A DNA stretch of 64,000 nucleotides, taken from contig CAKKNE010000001.1 of NCBI GenBank assembly GCA_918797485.1, positions 4,464,001 through 4,528,000 of the forward strand, read 5' to 3'. This document shows, piece by piece, positions 36,265 to 45,693 of the stretch. Origin of the DNA: Pelagomonas calceolata (taxonomy: Eukaryota; Sar; Pelagophyceae; Pelagomonadales; Pelagomonadaceae). The notes below the pieces were generated by a model. It was not told the origin of the DNA. It saw only the letters and a list, made by a program, of their open reading frames with translations, and did no database searches. Position 1 is the stretch's first letter. Each line of letters starts with the position of its first letter. The translations under genes and the position numbers were made by a program.

Positions 36265-39200
36265 ATGCTCTCCAAGACGAAGAGCGCCGCACCAACACTG
36301 CGCGGCAACGAAAAGGCCGCCGCGAAGGCGTTGGAGCGCTCCGTCGACCTCGCGACGCACCCGCCGCCGAGCGACGAGCTCATCCAGGCCTGCGCCGACG
36401 CCTTCAGCAGAAGCCCGCCGTCCGTCGCCGAGGCGGGCGTCCGCCACCTGCGCAAGAAACTGCAGGCCGCCGACCGGAATTATGATGTGGCGCTGTTGTC
36501 GTGCGGCGTCGCCGGCCGCGTCGTCGCGGCGTCGCCGGCGGCGCAGAAGGCCGTGGGCGCGGGCGACGGCGGCAAGAAGTTCATGGCCGTCATGCTCAAG
36601 CAGGCCTGCGATAGACGCCCGTCGCAGCTCCAGAAGGGCGCGCGGCAGCTCATCGAGACGTGGCAGCAGACGTACGCGTCGAATCCCGGCTTACCGTACT
36701 TCGCCACGGTAGCCGTCGAACTCGCGGCCTTCAAGCACCAGAACGGCGAGGCGCCTTCAGCTGCACCGACGGACGCGCTGCAGTTCGCCGGCGGGCCCCA
36801 GCTCCAACGGAGAGGGGCGGCCAGCGGCATGGACGACTCGGCCTCGCTGAGCGCCGCCTCGCTGCAGCGCCACCGCGAGGCCGCGGAGGCGGCGCAGATC
36901 CGGCAGGCCATCGCGGACCAGCACACGACGCTGGACGAGGCGCCGACGTCGACGTCGCAGGAGGAGGCGATGCTCGCGCGCGCGATGGAGGAGTCGCGCC
37001 AGTCGGCTTCCGCGTCAGCTCCCGACGCCTTCGCGCCAGTACCACAGACGGACCCGTTTGCTGCGCCGCCGTCGCCCACCCTGCCGCCGCGGCCGCCGGC
37101 CGCCGACCCCTTCGCGGCGCCGCCCGCGCCGCCGGCCCGACCGGCGGCCGCAGACCCGTTCGCAGCGCCGGCAGCGCCGCAGCCCGCCGCTGCGCCGGCC
37201 GCCGATCCCTTCGCTGCGCCTCAGGCGCCGCAGCCGGCCGCGCCGCCGGCCGCCGATCCGTTCGCGGCTCCACCTGCACCGCCGCCGCGGCCAAGCGCGG
37301 CCGACCCGTTCGCTGCTCCACCCGCAACGCCGGCAAGCGCGGCGGCTTCGGCGGATCCCTTCGCGGCGCCCACACCGCCGGCCGTCGGCGGCACCTGGGG
37401 CGCCGCGCAGCCCGCGGCGGACGCGTTCGGCGATGCCAGCTCGTTTAGCCCCAACACAGCAGCGTCGGCCTTTGCCCCAGCGCCGCCGCAGCCCGCGGCC
37501 GCGGCCGCGCAACCTGCCGACCCGTTCGCCGGCATGGCCGCGGCGACGCCGGCCGCGTCGTCCGCTGGGACGTCGCCCATGCCACCTGCTGCGCCGCCGC
37601 CGACGCCCGACGACTCGGCGACGCCGCCCCCCGCGATGATGATGCCGCCACCGTCGGCGATGATGCCGCCCGACACCGCCTTCGCGGCGCCGGGCCCGCC
37701 GCAACACGCCGGCTCGGCGGCGATGATGGCGCCGCCGCCAGGCGCGATGATGCCACCCGACGGCTCGGCTGCGATGATGATGCCGCCGCCGCCGGGCGCG
37801 CCACAGGCGGCCGATCCGGCTGATCCGTTCGCCGGGATGGCGGGCATGGCGCCGCCGCTGCAGCAGGGCATGATGGCGCCGCAGTCGCAAGGATTTCCGC
37901 CGCCGCAGCAGCAAGGGTTCCCGCCGCAACAACAGCAGGGCTTCCCGCAACAGCAGCAAGGCTTCCCGCCACCGCAACATCCGGGCCTACCGCAACAGCT
38001 GACGCCGCCGCAACAGCCAGGCTTGCCGCAGCAACTAACGCCGCCGCCGCAGCAAGGCATGCCTCCGCCGCCGCCGCCGCGCGAGCCGGAGCCCGAGCCG
38101 GCGCCGGTGGTGAAGGACCCCTTCGCCTCGCTCGCGTCGGGCCCGCCGGCCGCGGCGCTCGCCGCGGCGCCGCCACTCGCCCCGATGGTGCCGCCGCCGC
38201 CGCCACGCGAGCCCGAGGTGACGCCGCGGCAAGTACATGAGGTGCTGGCGGCGCCCCTGGTTCCCACACCGCCGGTACCCCTTGTGAGGTCGTCGAGCCG
38301 CGTCGTGTCGGCGGCCGAAGAAGAGCAGCCCGTCGAGGCCTTCTCTCCGAAGCGGGATCGTTCGGACTCGGGCCCGCTCGGCTACATCTCCGAGGCCGCG
38401 TCGGGCGTGATGGCCGCCGTCGCCGGCGCATCAGCGCCGCCGCCCGTGCAGCAGCGCACTCCGCCGCCGCCGCCGCCCTCGAGTGCGTCGTTCGACTCGA
38501 CGCCGCCGCCGCCGATCACGTCTCCGGACGTTCCGGACGCGGCCGCGGCGCTGCCGACGCCGCCGCCTCCGGCGATGATGGCGCCCAGCGACCCGTTCGC
38601 GGGCATGGGTGACATGGACGCGGCGCCAAGGTCCGTGTCCTTGCCTCCGGCCATGGCCGCTCCTCCCGCGTCCGCGCCGGCGGCCTCGGCGCCGCGCACG
38701 GCGTCCCTGCCGCCGAGCGGCTCGGTGACGTCGTTCACGACGCAAGAGACGAGCTCCGTCGCCGTCGAGCCGCCGACCGCGCAGCCGACGCCGACGGACC
38801 CCTTCGCGGGAATGACCGGGTCGCAGGCGACGTCGCCCCGCGCCGCGCTCGAGGCGGCCGCACTCGGGAGCTTGGCGCCGCCGGTCGCGGCCGCGCCGCC
38901 GGTCGCGGCCGCGCCGCCGACTGCGGCACCGCCCGCCGTCGAAGCGCCAGCCGAGCCGGAGCCCGCTGCACCGGCTGTCGTCATGGCGCCGGCCGCACCG
39001 GAGCCCGCGGCGCCGGCCGCACCGGCCGCGCCCATGCAAACGCCCAGGGCTAGCGCTGACGACCCGTTCGCTGGCATGATGGGAAGCCCGCAGCCCGGAG
39101 CCGCGGCGGCGCCGGAGTCCTTTGCGCCCGATCCAGTCGCCGCACTCGCGCCGCAAGCGCCGCAAGCCGTTGCGACACAACCCGTCGCGGCACAGCCTGT

Positions 39201-40506
39201 CGCGCCGCCACCTGCCGCGCCGCCCGCCCCGCCACCGCCCTCGCCTCCCGCGGACCCGGAGGCGGCCCGGTTCGAGAACGCGCAGTACCACTGGCAGGAC
39301 GCCGCGGGCCAGCAGAAAGGACCTTCGGGCTGGGCCGAGTACAAGGCCGCGCACGCCAAGGGCGACACGCACGCGGGCTGCCTCGTCTTCGCGGCCGGTG
39401 TTGCCGCGAGCTGGGCCGTCGTCCGCGACGTGCCAGGCCTCGCCCAGCGCGTCGCTCCGCCGCCGCCGCCGGCAATGCCGGCCGCGCCACCGATGCCGAC
39501 GAACGTTCCGCCGATGCCTCCCGCGGCGCCGGCTGCTCCGCCAGCAGCGCCACCAGCTCCGGCCGCGCCGGCCTCGACGACGCCTGCCAAGGCGCCCACG
39601 CCGCGCGAGGTGCCGCCGACGCACCTGACGCCCGACGCCTCCGCCGAGCGCCGCGCGTCGGGCGTGTTTGACAAGGATCCTTTCGCTGGCATGGGCGCGA
39701 TGGCGGGCGCGTTTTCGCCAAAGCCGCCGTCGGTGCCGCCTTCGCCAATGACGCCGGCGGCCGCGCCCGCTACGTTCGCTGCCGATCCGGTCGCAGCTCT
39801 GCCGGCTGCGCCGCCCGTCGCGGCGCCGCCCGCTCCGGTCGCGGCGCCGCCTCCTCAAGCCGCGCCTCCCGCGGCTATGACGCCGCCGCCGGCGCAAATG
39901 CCGCCGCCATCACAGCCTCCAGCGGCCATGGCACCGCCGCCGACGATGATGATGAAGCCGCCCGCCGGCCCGCCGCCCGAGCTGCCCGCGCCACCGCCGC
40001 CCATGGCCGCTTCTGATGCCGACGCCGCGGCGGCCTCGTTCCTCGCGACAGCAGCTGCGCCTTCCAAACCGGCGCCGGCCGCGACGGCGCCGATGATGGC
40101 ACCGCCGGCCGCGATGGCGCCACCGCCAGCCGCGATGATGGCACCACCGCCGAGCAAAATCCAACACATCGTCAACTCGAGCGACGACGAGGACACTGTG
40201 ACTCCGGCCTACACGGCACCCAGGACGCCTGCATCACCGTCCTACGGCTTCTCATCGGGCATGGGCGGCGCTACGGCAGCGGCTCTGGCCTTCGAGAAGC
40301 CTCCGGAGAAGGAGGTGCCGCCGCGGACGGGCTCGATCCCGCCTAAACCCGACCCGTTCGCCGCGGCGGCGCCGCCCGCGCCGAGCGGCTTCTCGAACTG
40401 GGGCTCGCCCGCACCTGGCGGCGCCGACCCCTTCGCGGCGGCGGGCGCTTCCGCGTTCAACGAGTCCAGTGCCTTTGGCGACGACGCGTCGACGGCGTTC
40501 CGCTGA
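36265..40506 (+). CDS. Giant VHS/UIM endocytic adaptor with 16 DPF motifs and a GYF-like domain
   Basis: 1413 residues with ATG at 36265 and no introns. Residues 1 to about 165 form a VHS/ENTH-like helical domain (KALERSVDLATHPPPSDELI, LLSCGVAGRVVA, GARQLIETWQQTYASNPGLP). A ubiquitin-interacting motif follows (QEEAMLARAMEESRQSA). The rest is a long Pro/Ala/Gln-rich disordered region in which I count 16 DPF tripeptides, the motif that binds the AP-2 appendage in clathrin adaptors. About residues 1002-1062 form a GYF_2-like domain (YHWQDAAGQQKGPSGWAEYK). Together this suggests a cargo/ubiquitin-binding clathrin or ESCRT-0-like adaptor. Its neighbour on the other strand also carries NPF/DPF motifs. 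Confidence 0.85.
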   Translation: MLSKTKSAAPTLRGNEKAAAKALERSVDLATHPPPSDELIQACADAFSRSPPSVAEAGVRHLRKKLQAADRNYDVALLSCGVAGRVVAASPAAQKAVGAGDGGKKFMAVMLKQACDRRPSQLQKGARQLIETWQQTYASNPGLPYFATVAVELAAFKHQNGEAPSAAPTDALQFAGGPQLQRRGAASGMDDSASLSAASLQRHREAAEAAQIRQAIADQHTTLDEAPTSTSQEEAMLARAMEESRQSASASAPDAFAPVPQTDPFAAPPSPTLPPRPPAADPFAAPPAPPARPAAADPFAAPAAPQPAAAPAADPFAAPQAPQPAAPPAADPFAAPPAPPPRPSAADPFAAPPATPASAAASADPFAAPTPPAVGGTWGAAQPAADAFGDASSFSPNTAASAFAPAPPQPAAAAAQPADPFAGMAAATPAASSAGTSPMPPAAPPPTPDDSATPPPAMMMPPPSAMMPPDTAFAAPGPPQHAGSAAMMAPPPGAMMPPDGSAAMMMPPPPGAPQAADPADPFAGMAGMAPPLQQGMMAPQSQGFPPPQQQGFPPQQQQGFPQQQQGFPPPQHPGLPQQLTPPQQPGLPQQLTPPPQQGMPPPPPPREPEPEPAPVVKDPFASLASGPPAAALAAAPPLAPMVPPPPPREPEVTPRQVHEVLAAPLVPTPPVPLVRSSSRVVSAAEEEQPVEAFSPKRDRSDSGPLGYISEAASGVMAAVAGASAPPPVQQRTPPPPPPSSASFDSTPPPPITSPDVPDAAAALPTPPPPAMMAPSDPFAGMGDMDAAPRSVSLPPAMAAPPASAPAASAPRTASLPPSGSVTSFTTQETSSVAVEPPTAQPTPTDPFAGMTGSQATSPRAALEAAALGSLAPPVAAAPPVAAAPPTAAPPAVEAPAEPEPAAPAVVMAPAAPEPAAPAAPAAPMQTPRASADDPFAGMMGSPQPGAAAAPESFAPDPVAALAPQAPQAVATQPVAAQPVAPPPAAPPAPPPPSPPADPEAARFENAQYHWQDAAGQQKGPSGWAEYKAAHAKGDTHAGCLVFAAGVAASWAVVRDVPGLAQRVAPPPPPAMPAAPPMPTNVPPMPPAAPAAPPAAPPAPAAPASTTPAKAPTPREVPPTHLTPDASAERRASGVFDKDPFAGMGAMAGAFSPKPPSVPPSPMTPAAAPATFAADPVAALPAAPPVAAPPAPVAAPPPQAAPPAAMTPPPAQMPPPSQPPAAMAPPPTMMMKPPAGPPPELPAPPPPMAASDADAAAASFLATAAAPSKPAPAATAPMMAPPAAMAPPPAAMMAPPPSKIQHIVNSSDDEDTVTPAYTAPRTPASPSYGFSSGMGGATAAALAFEKPPEKEVPPRTGSIPPKPDPFAAAAPPAPSGFSNWGSPAPGGADPFAAAGASAFNESSAFGDDASTAFR

Positions 40507-40598
40507 AGACGCGGCCCTGTGCAACTGTTCCCTCCCCTTCTCCCGCGACCGAGGCCTAATGTACCCCGGCTATCTACAACATCTTAAATTATGATCGG

Positions 40599-43286
40599 CT
40601 AGTGGACTCGGAACTGGAAATATTGCCCAGCGCGGACGTTCGGCGGCACGGTGACGCGGTGCGCGCCGCGGCCGGGAACGTTCACGGTCAGCGAGGCACC
40701 CGGGCCGGAATTGGGCGGCACCTGGACGCGCATGAGCTGCGCGCCGCCGGCGGGCGGCGGCCGCGGTGGCGTGTGGGGCCGTGGCGGTCGCGGAGGAGGC
40801 GCCGCGTTGCCGCCGTACTCAAACTCGAAGGTCGAACCCGCGTAGACGCCTTGGGGGACCGTCACGCGCACGGTCTCGCCCGTCGGCGTGCGCACCGTCA
40901 TTACGGAGCCAGGACCCGCAGACGCCGGCACGCGGACCGTCGTCCTCCGGCGCGCCGGCGCCGGCGCTGGCCGCGTGGCCTGCACGACGGGCGCCGGCGC
41001 CGGCGCCGAATAGGCGGGCGGCCGCGGCGCCGGCGCGGGCGCGGAGTAGGCCGGCGGCCGCGTCGCATGGCGCGTCGCCCCGGCCATCACAACCAACATC
41101 AACTGGTCGCCGGGCCGGACGCCCGCGTCCCGTAAAGATAACGAGTCGTCCCTTAATACATTCCCTCGATTGACCAACCGGATGCTCTCCGGCCGCGAGT
41201 CCGACAACTGGGCGATCATCGACCGCAAACTTTCAACGGTCGTGTCGGCCGACAGAATGCCCGCGGGGAAGTCCGTCGCCGCGAAGGTCCGGCCGCCGTT
41301 CGTGCGCACGGAGATGTCGTAGTTTGTCGGCTCGACGGGCCGCGGCGTCTCCGTCCGGAAGGACCTCAAGCCCAAATTCTCCGCAACCACAGTAGCCAGG
41401 CCGTCCTCGCGCACAAAGTCTTCTCTTGTAACTCGACTCTGAATGTCGCACGCGGCTAAACAAGCTCTAACTAATTCCGCCGTGCCCCGCACTTGCCCCC
41501 GATCACCTCTCACTTCTAAAGAGTGGACCAAAGCCCTAAGCACCTCGCCCTCCTCCAAATATCCAACCCCGTCTTCGTCCCAATAGTCGAACCAGGCGCC
41601 CGGCTCGCTCTCGAGTTTCGGGGGCGGCGGTCGCGGCGTCTTCGGAGTCGCCTTGTTCAACCCCGCTCTCTCTAAAAAGGCCACGAGACCTCTTTCTGGG
41701 GCGGCGATGTCGTCATAGGCAAGAGTACCCGAGCCGTTATGGTCGAAGTGCGCCCACAGTGAATCCCACCGCGCGTCGATCGCCTCCTCGTCCACCGGTA
41801 ATTGGGCTTTGAGGGTGGCTAGGACATCTTCGGCGGCCACTTGACCGCTCCTATCTAGATCGACGAGATCGAACCACCTCCTCGCATCGTCGAAGATGGA
41901 CGGTAAAGCTGTCACGCCCGCGCTCGCCCTCCTACAAAGGGGGCAGAGTGGTGCACCGTTATTATCTCTATAGGAAGGCAAATCCTTCAAACAATCAAGG
42001 TGCACGACGTGCCGACATAACCGCCGCCCCGCGTCGTCCAACAACACGCCCTGCGTCCTTTTGTATAGTTCATCAAAACATACGGCGCACTCGCAGTGGT
42101 CCTCGTGCGCGTCGTCGTCGACAACACATGCCGCGAACGCCTCGACGAGGTCCGCCGGCTCCGAGCTCACGTTCGAGTCGGCGCGCTGGACGCGCGCGGG
42201 CGCGAGGACGTGGTCGCCGAAGGGGTCGTTCGTTGGCGGCGGCGCCCTCGCATGTGCGGGGTCCAACGCGTCGGCGGCCGCGAGGAAGGGGTCGGGCGCC
42301 GGCGTCGACGATGTAAATGGGTTCGGCGGCGCCGAGAAGGGGTTTGATGGTAGTTGCGCGGCCGGTCTTTGTGGAGGGACGGGCGCGCGCGCCGGCGCGA
42401 GGACGTGGTCGCCGAAGGGATCCGGTGATGCTGTTGTTGAAGACGCGAAGGGGTTCGCCGGCGCGGCGAACGGGTTTGCCGGTGGCGGCGGCGCCCGCAC
42501 GGCCGGCAGTGGCGCGACGCCCGCCGCCGCGCCCAGCGGCAGCGTCGCGCCCGTCGTCGCGCGCACGACGCCGCCCTGAGGTCTCGCCGGCGTCGGCGGC
42601 GGTGCTGGTATTAAGTCGTCGCCGCGCGCCACTCGTACTAATTGATCCAACCACGCCTCCTTCTTCGCCGCGGAATGGGCGGCGAGATCATACTCGAAGC
42701 CGCCGGGCACCGCTATCGAAAAGGAGTGCTGCTTGGAGCCGTCGACGTCATCAGTACAGACCATCGCGTTCGCGAGAGGTATGGTACCTCTAGCGGCCGG
42801 CGCCGACGGGTCCGCGTTGCGGCATAATTGGACCTCTCTCGTGTGCAGGCCCCGGTGGAAGTAGAGGAGGCAGCTGCTCTTGGGCACCAAGACGAAAAAT
42901 CGCCGCTGCCACGCGCCGCGCCGCCACCCGGACGTCGCTCTTCGCAAAAGCCACCCATACAACGCCGGGTCGTCGGCGAAGGAACTGGCTCTTGTCATTG
43001 CTGCCGAGTTGGATCCTCTTGGGGACGCAATTCTTCTAACTATTCGCGTCGCGCCGCTCGCGACGTTCACCTGGATGATCTTCGTCGACGGCGGCCGCGG
43101 CATGCGCTCGCTCCGCGCGTTGTCGCCGAACCGCACTTCGAATTCGCGCAGCCCGGGCGGGTTCTGCGGCATCGTGAGGAGGATTTTATTCTTGTTCGCG
43201 CGGTAGGCGTCCTCGATGACTTGGTTGTCCGCGTCCGAGAAGGCGTGCCAGCGGTTGTCCGCGTCTCTGTGTTCATATTTTGCCAT
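40599..43286 (-). CDS. WWE-PH-RING-EF-hand-ubiquitin-like multidomain protein, probable E3 ligase
   Basis: 895 residues. In order: an N-terminal WWE domain (KYEHRDADNRWHAFSDADN), a PH domain (LYGWLLRRATSGWRRGAWQR, RFFVLVPKSSCLLYFH), a disordered stretch with four NPF and three DPF motifs, a RING-H2 (CAVC...CRHVVHLDC...CPLC) near residues 395-450, calcium-type EF-hands (DLDRSGQVAAEDV, DHNGSGTLAYDD and DEDGVGYLEEGE), a ubiquitin-like fold (IRLVNRGNVLRDDSLSLRDA), and two C-terminal repeats of the type RVQVPPNSGPG...VTVPPNVRAG. WWE domains bind poly-ADP-ribose or ligase partners and RING gives E3 activity, so calcium-tuned ubiquitylation at membranes is inferred. It is convergent with the adaptor gene, 92 bp apart. 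Confidence 0.85.
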   Translation of the reverse strand: MAKYEHRDADNRWHAFSDADNQVIEDAYRANKNKILLTMPQNPPGLREFEVRFGDNARSERMPRPPSTKIIQVNVASGATRIVRRIASPRGSNSAAMTRASSFADDPALYGWLLRRATSGWRRGAWQRRFFVLVPKSSCLLYFHRGLHTREVQLCRNADPSAPAARGTIPLANAMVCTDDVDGSKQHSFSIAVPGGFEYDLAAHSAAKKEAWLDQLVRVARGDDLIPAPPPTPARPQGGVVRATTGATLPLGAAAGVAPLPAVRAPPPPANPFAAPANPFASSTTASPDPFGDHVLAPARAPVPPQRPAAQLPSNPFSAPPNPFTSSTPAPDPFLAAADALDPAHARAPPPTNDPFGDHVLAPARVQRADSNVSSEPADLVEAFAACVVDDDAHEDHCECAVCFDELYKRTQGVLLDDAGRRLCRHVVHLDCLKDLPSYRDNNGAPLCPLCRRASAGVTALPSIFDDARRWFDLVDLDRSGQVAAEDVLATLKAQLPVDEEAIDARWDSLWAHFDHNGSGTLAYDDIAAPERGLVAFLERAGLNKATPKTPRPPPPKLESEPGAWFDYWDEDGVGYLEEGEVLRALVHSLEVRGDRGQVRGTAELVRACLAACDIQSRVTREDFVREDGLATVVAENLGLRSFRTETPRPVEPTNYDISVRTNGGRTFAATDFPAGILSADTTVESLRSMIAQLSDSRPESIRLVNRGNVLRDDSLSLRDAGVRPGDQLMLVVMAGATRHATRPPAYSAPAPAPRPPAYSAPAPAPVVQATRPAPAPARRRTTVRVPASAGPGSVMTVRTPTGETVRVTVPQGVYAGSTFEFEYGGNAAPPPRPPRPHTPPRPPPAGGAQLMRVQVPPNSGPGASLTVNVPGRGAHRVTVPPNVRAGQYFQFRVH

Positions 43287-43523
43287 CTTCTTTTTTAGGG
43301 GCGGCTTGCTTTTTTTTTTAGTGAGCGCTTACGGCTGCTTGCGCCCGTACGCTGCTCTCAGCAGTGAGTGTCTTCTAGGCTGCTGGGTACCGCGTCGGGC
43401 GGGCCGAGATGGCTTGACGGTCTGGTGCCGCTGTCGCAGACTCTGATATACAGCAATACAATATGAAACGGTGATCACTGCTTGCTTTGGCCCAGCCCAG
43501 CGTTTTTTTGCCCTCTCGATTTT

Positions 43524-43544
43524 GCTAGTATCGGTAACGCTAGC
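43524..43544 (-). promoter_or_regulatory. GCTAG near-palindrome, copy g (diverged)
   Basis: GCTAGTATCGGTAACGCTAGC, 238 bp upstream of the WWE-PH-RING gene start on the reverse strand. Confidence 0.35.
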
Positions 43545-43567
43545 TAACAACGAAATTGAAACACGCA

Positions 43568-44365
43568 TCAGCCGCGAAACTTACCAACGGCCCCGGGAGA
43601 AACGCCGTGCCGGCCTTCCAGCGGCGCGGGGGGAAAGAAGCCGCCAACCAGTCGGTGGTGGCCCCACGGCTTTGGTGCCGAGGCGGGGCGGATCCCGGGC
43701 GGCGGCGCGAGTCGCACGACGCGGCGCCGCGGCCTACGGCGCGGCCGTCGCGGCGGCGGTGCCGCCTCCGCGTCGTCGGCCTCCTGCCACGGCCGGCGAA
43801 CTTTGGAAGGGCAGCTGGACCCGAGGCGCCACGTGTTCGTCGACGAATTCCAGGGCACCTCGTCCATGGACCGCGCCGGCGGCGACGCGTAGCCGATCGA
43901 CAGGAACTCGCGCTCTCGCAGTTCGCCACGCGTGTGCGGCCGGCGCGCGTCCCACTCCTCGGGCGACGCCGGGGGCGGTATTTGAGAGGCCGTCGCGGGC
44001 CGGCTTTGGACGCCCGTGCTGTGCGCGGGCCTCCTCTTGATCGGCGTCGTGCGCAGCAAGCGCTGCTCGAGCGGCTGCAAAAGCGGCCTCTTCGGAGCAA
44101 AGGCCACGTTGCGCGAGGCCCAGCGCTGCGCGTCTTCATCATCATTGTTCACGCTCCAGCCGATCTTCTCCTCGTCGTCGCTGACTTGCTCCACCGCCGG
44201 GGGCGGCCGGCCTAAAAGTCGCGCCTTCATGGCCTGGAACTCGGCGTCGTCGATGATGCCCTGTCTTTTCAGGGCGGCCCACTCGCGCAGCACGCCGGCC
44301 GTCTTCATAGCTCTATCTAGTTCGTCGCGCTGGTTGAGACTGGGGGTCCACTTGGCTGGGTCCAT
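43568..44365 (-). CDS. Protein with an N-terminal SHOCT-like helix pair, otherwise unknown
   Basis: 265 residues from ATG at 44363-44365. The first 55 residues contain VLREWAALKRQGIIDDAEFQ and AMKARLLG, the pattern of short oligomerisation (SHOCT-like) helix pairs: a leucine helix, a G-I-I turn, an acidic E-F helix and a final K..LL. The remainder is basic and proline-rich and probably disordered (WRLGSSCPSKVRRPWQEADD, RRPRRRPRRRVVRLAPPPG). No catalytic residues are seen. The gene is head-to-head with the SR factor. Confidence 0.55.
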   Translation of the reverse strand: MDPAKWTPSLNQRDELDRAMKTAGVLREWAALKRQGIIDDAEFQAMKARLLGRPPPAVEQVSDDEEKIGWSVNNDDEDAQRWASRNVAFAPKRPLLQPLEQRLLRTTPIKRRPAHSTGVQSRPATASQIPPPASPEEWDARRPHTRGELREREFLSIGYASPPARSMDEVPWNSSTNTWRLGSSCPSKVRRPWQEADDAEAAPPPRRPRRRPRRRVVRLAPPPGIRPASAPKPWGHHRLVGGFFPPAPLEGRHGVSPGAVGKFRG

Positions 44366-44806
44366 GTTTTATGGTCCTGTGGCGCGGCGAAGGCGTACCG
44401 GCTGCCGTTTGCGCGTGCGTGTGGTGTCCACGACCGCACTAAGGTCCGCGGGGCAGCCTGGTAAGCGTCGTGGGAGCGACGGCGCCGCGCAGCACGATGC
44501 TCTCATGCGAGTGCGCTGTGCATCTCACAGCCGCGAGGCCCGGAGAGCCTAGTGTGCTCGCGCGCCAAAGCTCCTTTATGTCTGGTCCGAGGCACGACTC
44601 CGTGGCTCTGTTTCAGAAGCGTCAACGCGAGTTTGATTTTTTAGCATCTTTAGCTAAAAATTTTAATCGTCTTCGCTGCCATTTGTATTGGCAGTGCTAC
44701 GCCGCGAGGCAATCCGTGACGCGGAGACTGTGCCAGAGGGTCACAGTTGATCCGTTTGTCAAGGCGCAAACAACTCCGGCATCAGTGCCGCACCGACGCC
44801 AGCACA
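44366..44806. other. Head-to-head gap of the SHOCT-like and SR genes
   Basis: It contains TTTTAGCATCTTTAGCTAAAAATTTT around 44638-44665, an AT-rich imperfect palindrome unlike the rest of the window, and GGGGCAGCCTGG at 44452. No gene seen. Confidence 0.4.
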
Positions 44807-45625
44807 ATGGAGGAAATCCGCAGTGGCTCGCGAGGCCGCTCCCGCTCGCCGCGCGGCCGGAGCCCGCCGAGAGGCCGCTCCCGCTCGCCGCCAAGGAGGA
44901 GCCGCAGCCCGCCGCGCGGCCGGAGCCCGCCGCGGGACCGCTCGCGGAGCCGGAGCCGCGGCCGGTCGCCGCCGCGCGGCCGCAGCCGCAGCCCGCCGCG
45001 CGACGGCCGCGAGCCGCCGTCGCCGCGCGAGCCGCGCGGCGAGGGCGAGGACGCCGAGCGCAAGCCGCGCGTGCCGCCCGAGGAGGAGGTCGGCCGCCAG
45101 GTCTACGTCGGCAACCTGAATTTCAACACGGACAAGAAGATGATGGAGGACGCCGTGGGCGAGTACGGTAAAATAAGAGACATCTACATGCCGGCGGATA
45201 ATGATGGGAGGCCCCGCGGCTTCTGCTTTGTGACCTTCGAGGAGAAGACCCAGGCCGAGGCCTGCGCCCTGGGCATGAACGGCCGCGAGCTCGACGGGCG
45301 AGTGGTAAGGTGCAACATCGCGCGGCCGCGGCCGACGCCGGACGAGCGCCGCCGCCGCCGCGACGACTACGACCGCCCGCGCGGCCGCCGGCCGCCGGAC
45401 GGCCGCATCTTCGTGGAAGGGCTGCCCGACGACATCAAGGAGCGCGAGCTCGACGACCTCTTCTACCGGTACGGCCGCATCGACTACATCGAGATCCGCC
45501 GCGACCGGCGGCGCCTGGAAGCGTGCATCTGCTACTTCGACCGGCGCGACGCGGCCTACGCGGCGCGCGAGACGGACGGCATGCGCTTCGAAAGGGACAA
45601 GCTCCGCGTGGACCTCGAGCGCTAG
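44807..45625 (+). CDS. SR-type splicing factor with N-terminal RS region and two RRMs
   Basis: 272 residues from ATG at 44807. An N-terminal arginine/serine/proline region of about 80 residues (RGRSRSPRGRSPPRGRSRSP) is followed by RRM 1 with RNP2 VYVGNLNF and RNP1 RGFCFVTF, a short RRRRRDDYDR linker, and RRM 2 (IFVEGLPDDIKERELDDLFY, LEACICYFDRRDAAYAAR). SR proteins bind exonic enhancers and recruit spliceosome parts, using phosphorylated RS regions. An RS region before the RRMs is less usual than after them. It could affect splicing of the many introner introns, but that is speculation. Convergent with the C2-tyrosinase-matrixin gene, 68 bp apart. Confidence 0.88.
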   Translation: MEEIRSGSRGRSRSPRGRSPPRGRSRSPPRRSRSPPRGRSPPRDRSRSRSRGRSPPRGRSRSPPRDGREPPSPREPRGEGEDAERKPRVPPEEEVGRQVYVGNLNFNTDKKMMEDAVGEYGKIRDIYMPADNDGRPRGFCFVTFEEKTQAEACALGMNGRELDGRVVRCNIARPRPTPDERRRRRDDYDRPRGRRPPDGRIFVEGLPDDIKERELDDLFYRYGRIDYIEIRRDRRRLEACICYFDRRDAAYAARETDGMRFERDKLRVDLER

Positions 45626-45693
45626 ATGCGGCGCGCCGACGGCGAGGCTCGTCATTAAGTAGACATAATCTTTGAATGTCCTTACGAAGGATC

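Noticed and set aside
37015-39897. Long reverse-strand open frames inside the VHS/DPF adaptor gene
   Set aside because: They consist of arginine, alanine or glycine runs created by GC-rich Pro/Ala codons read antisense; the forward frame has real domains.
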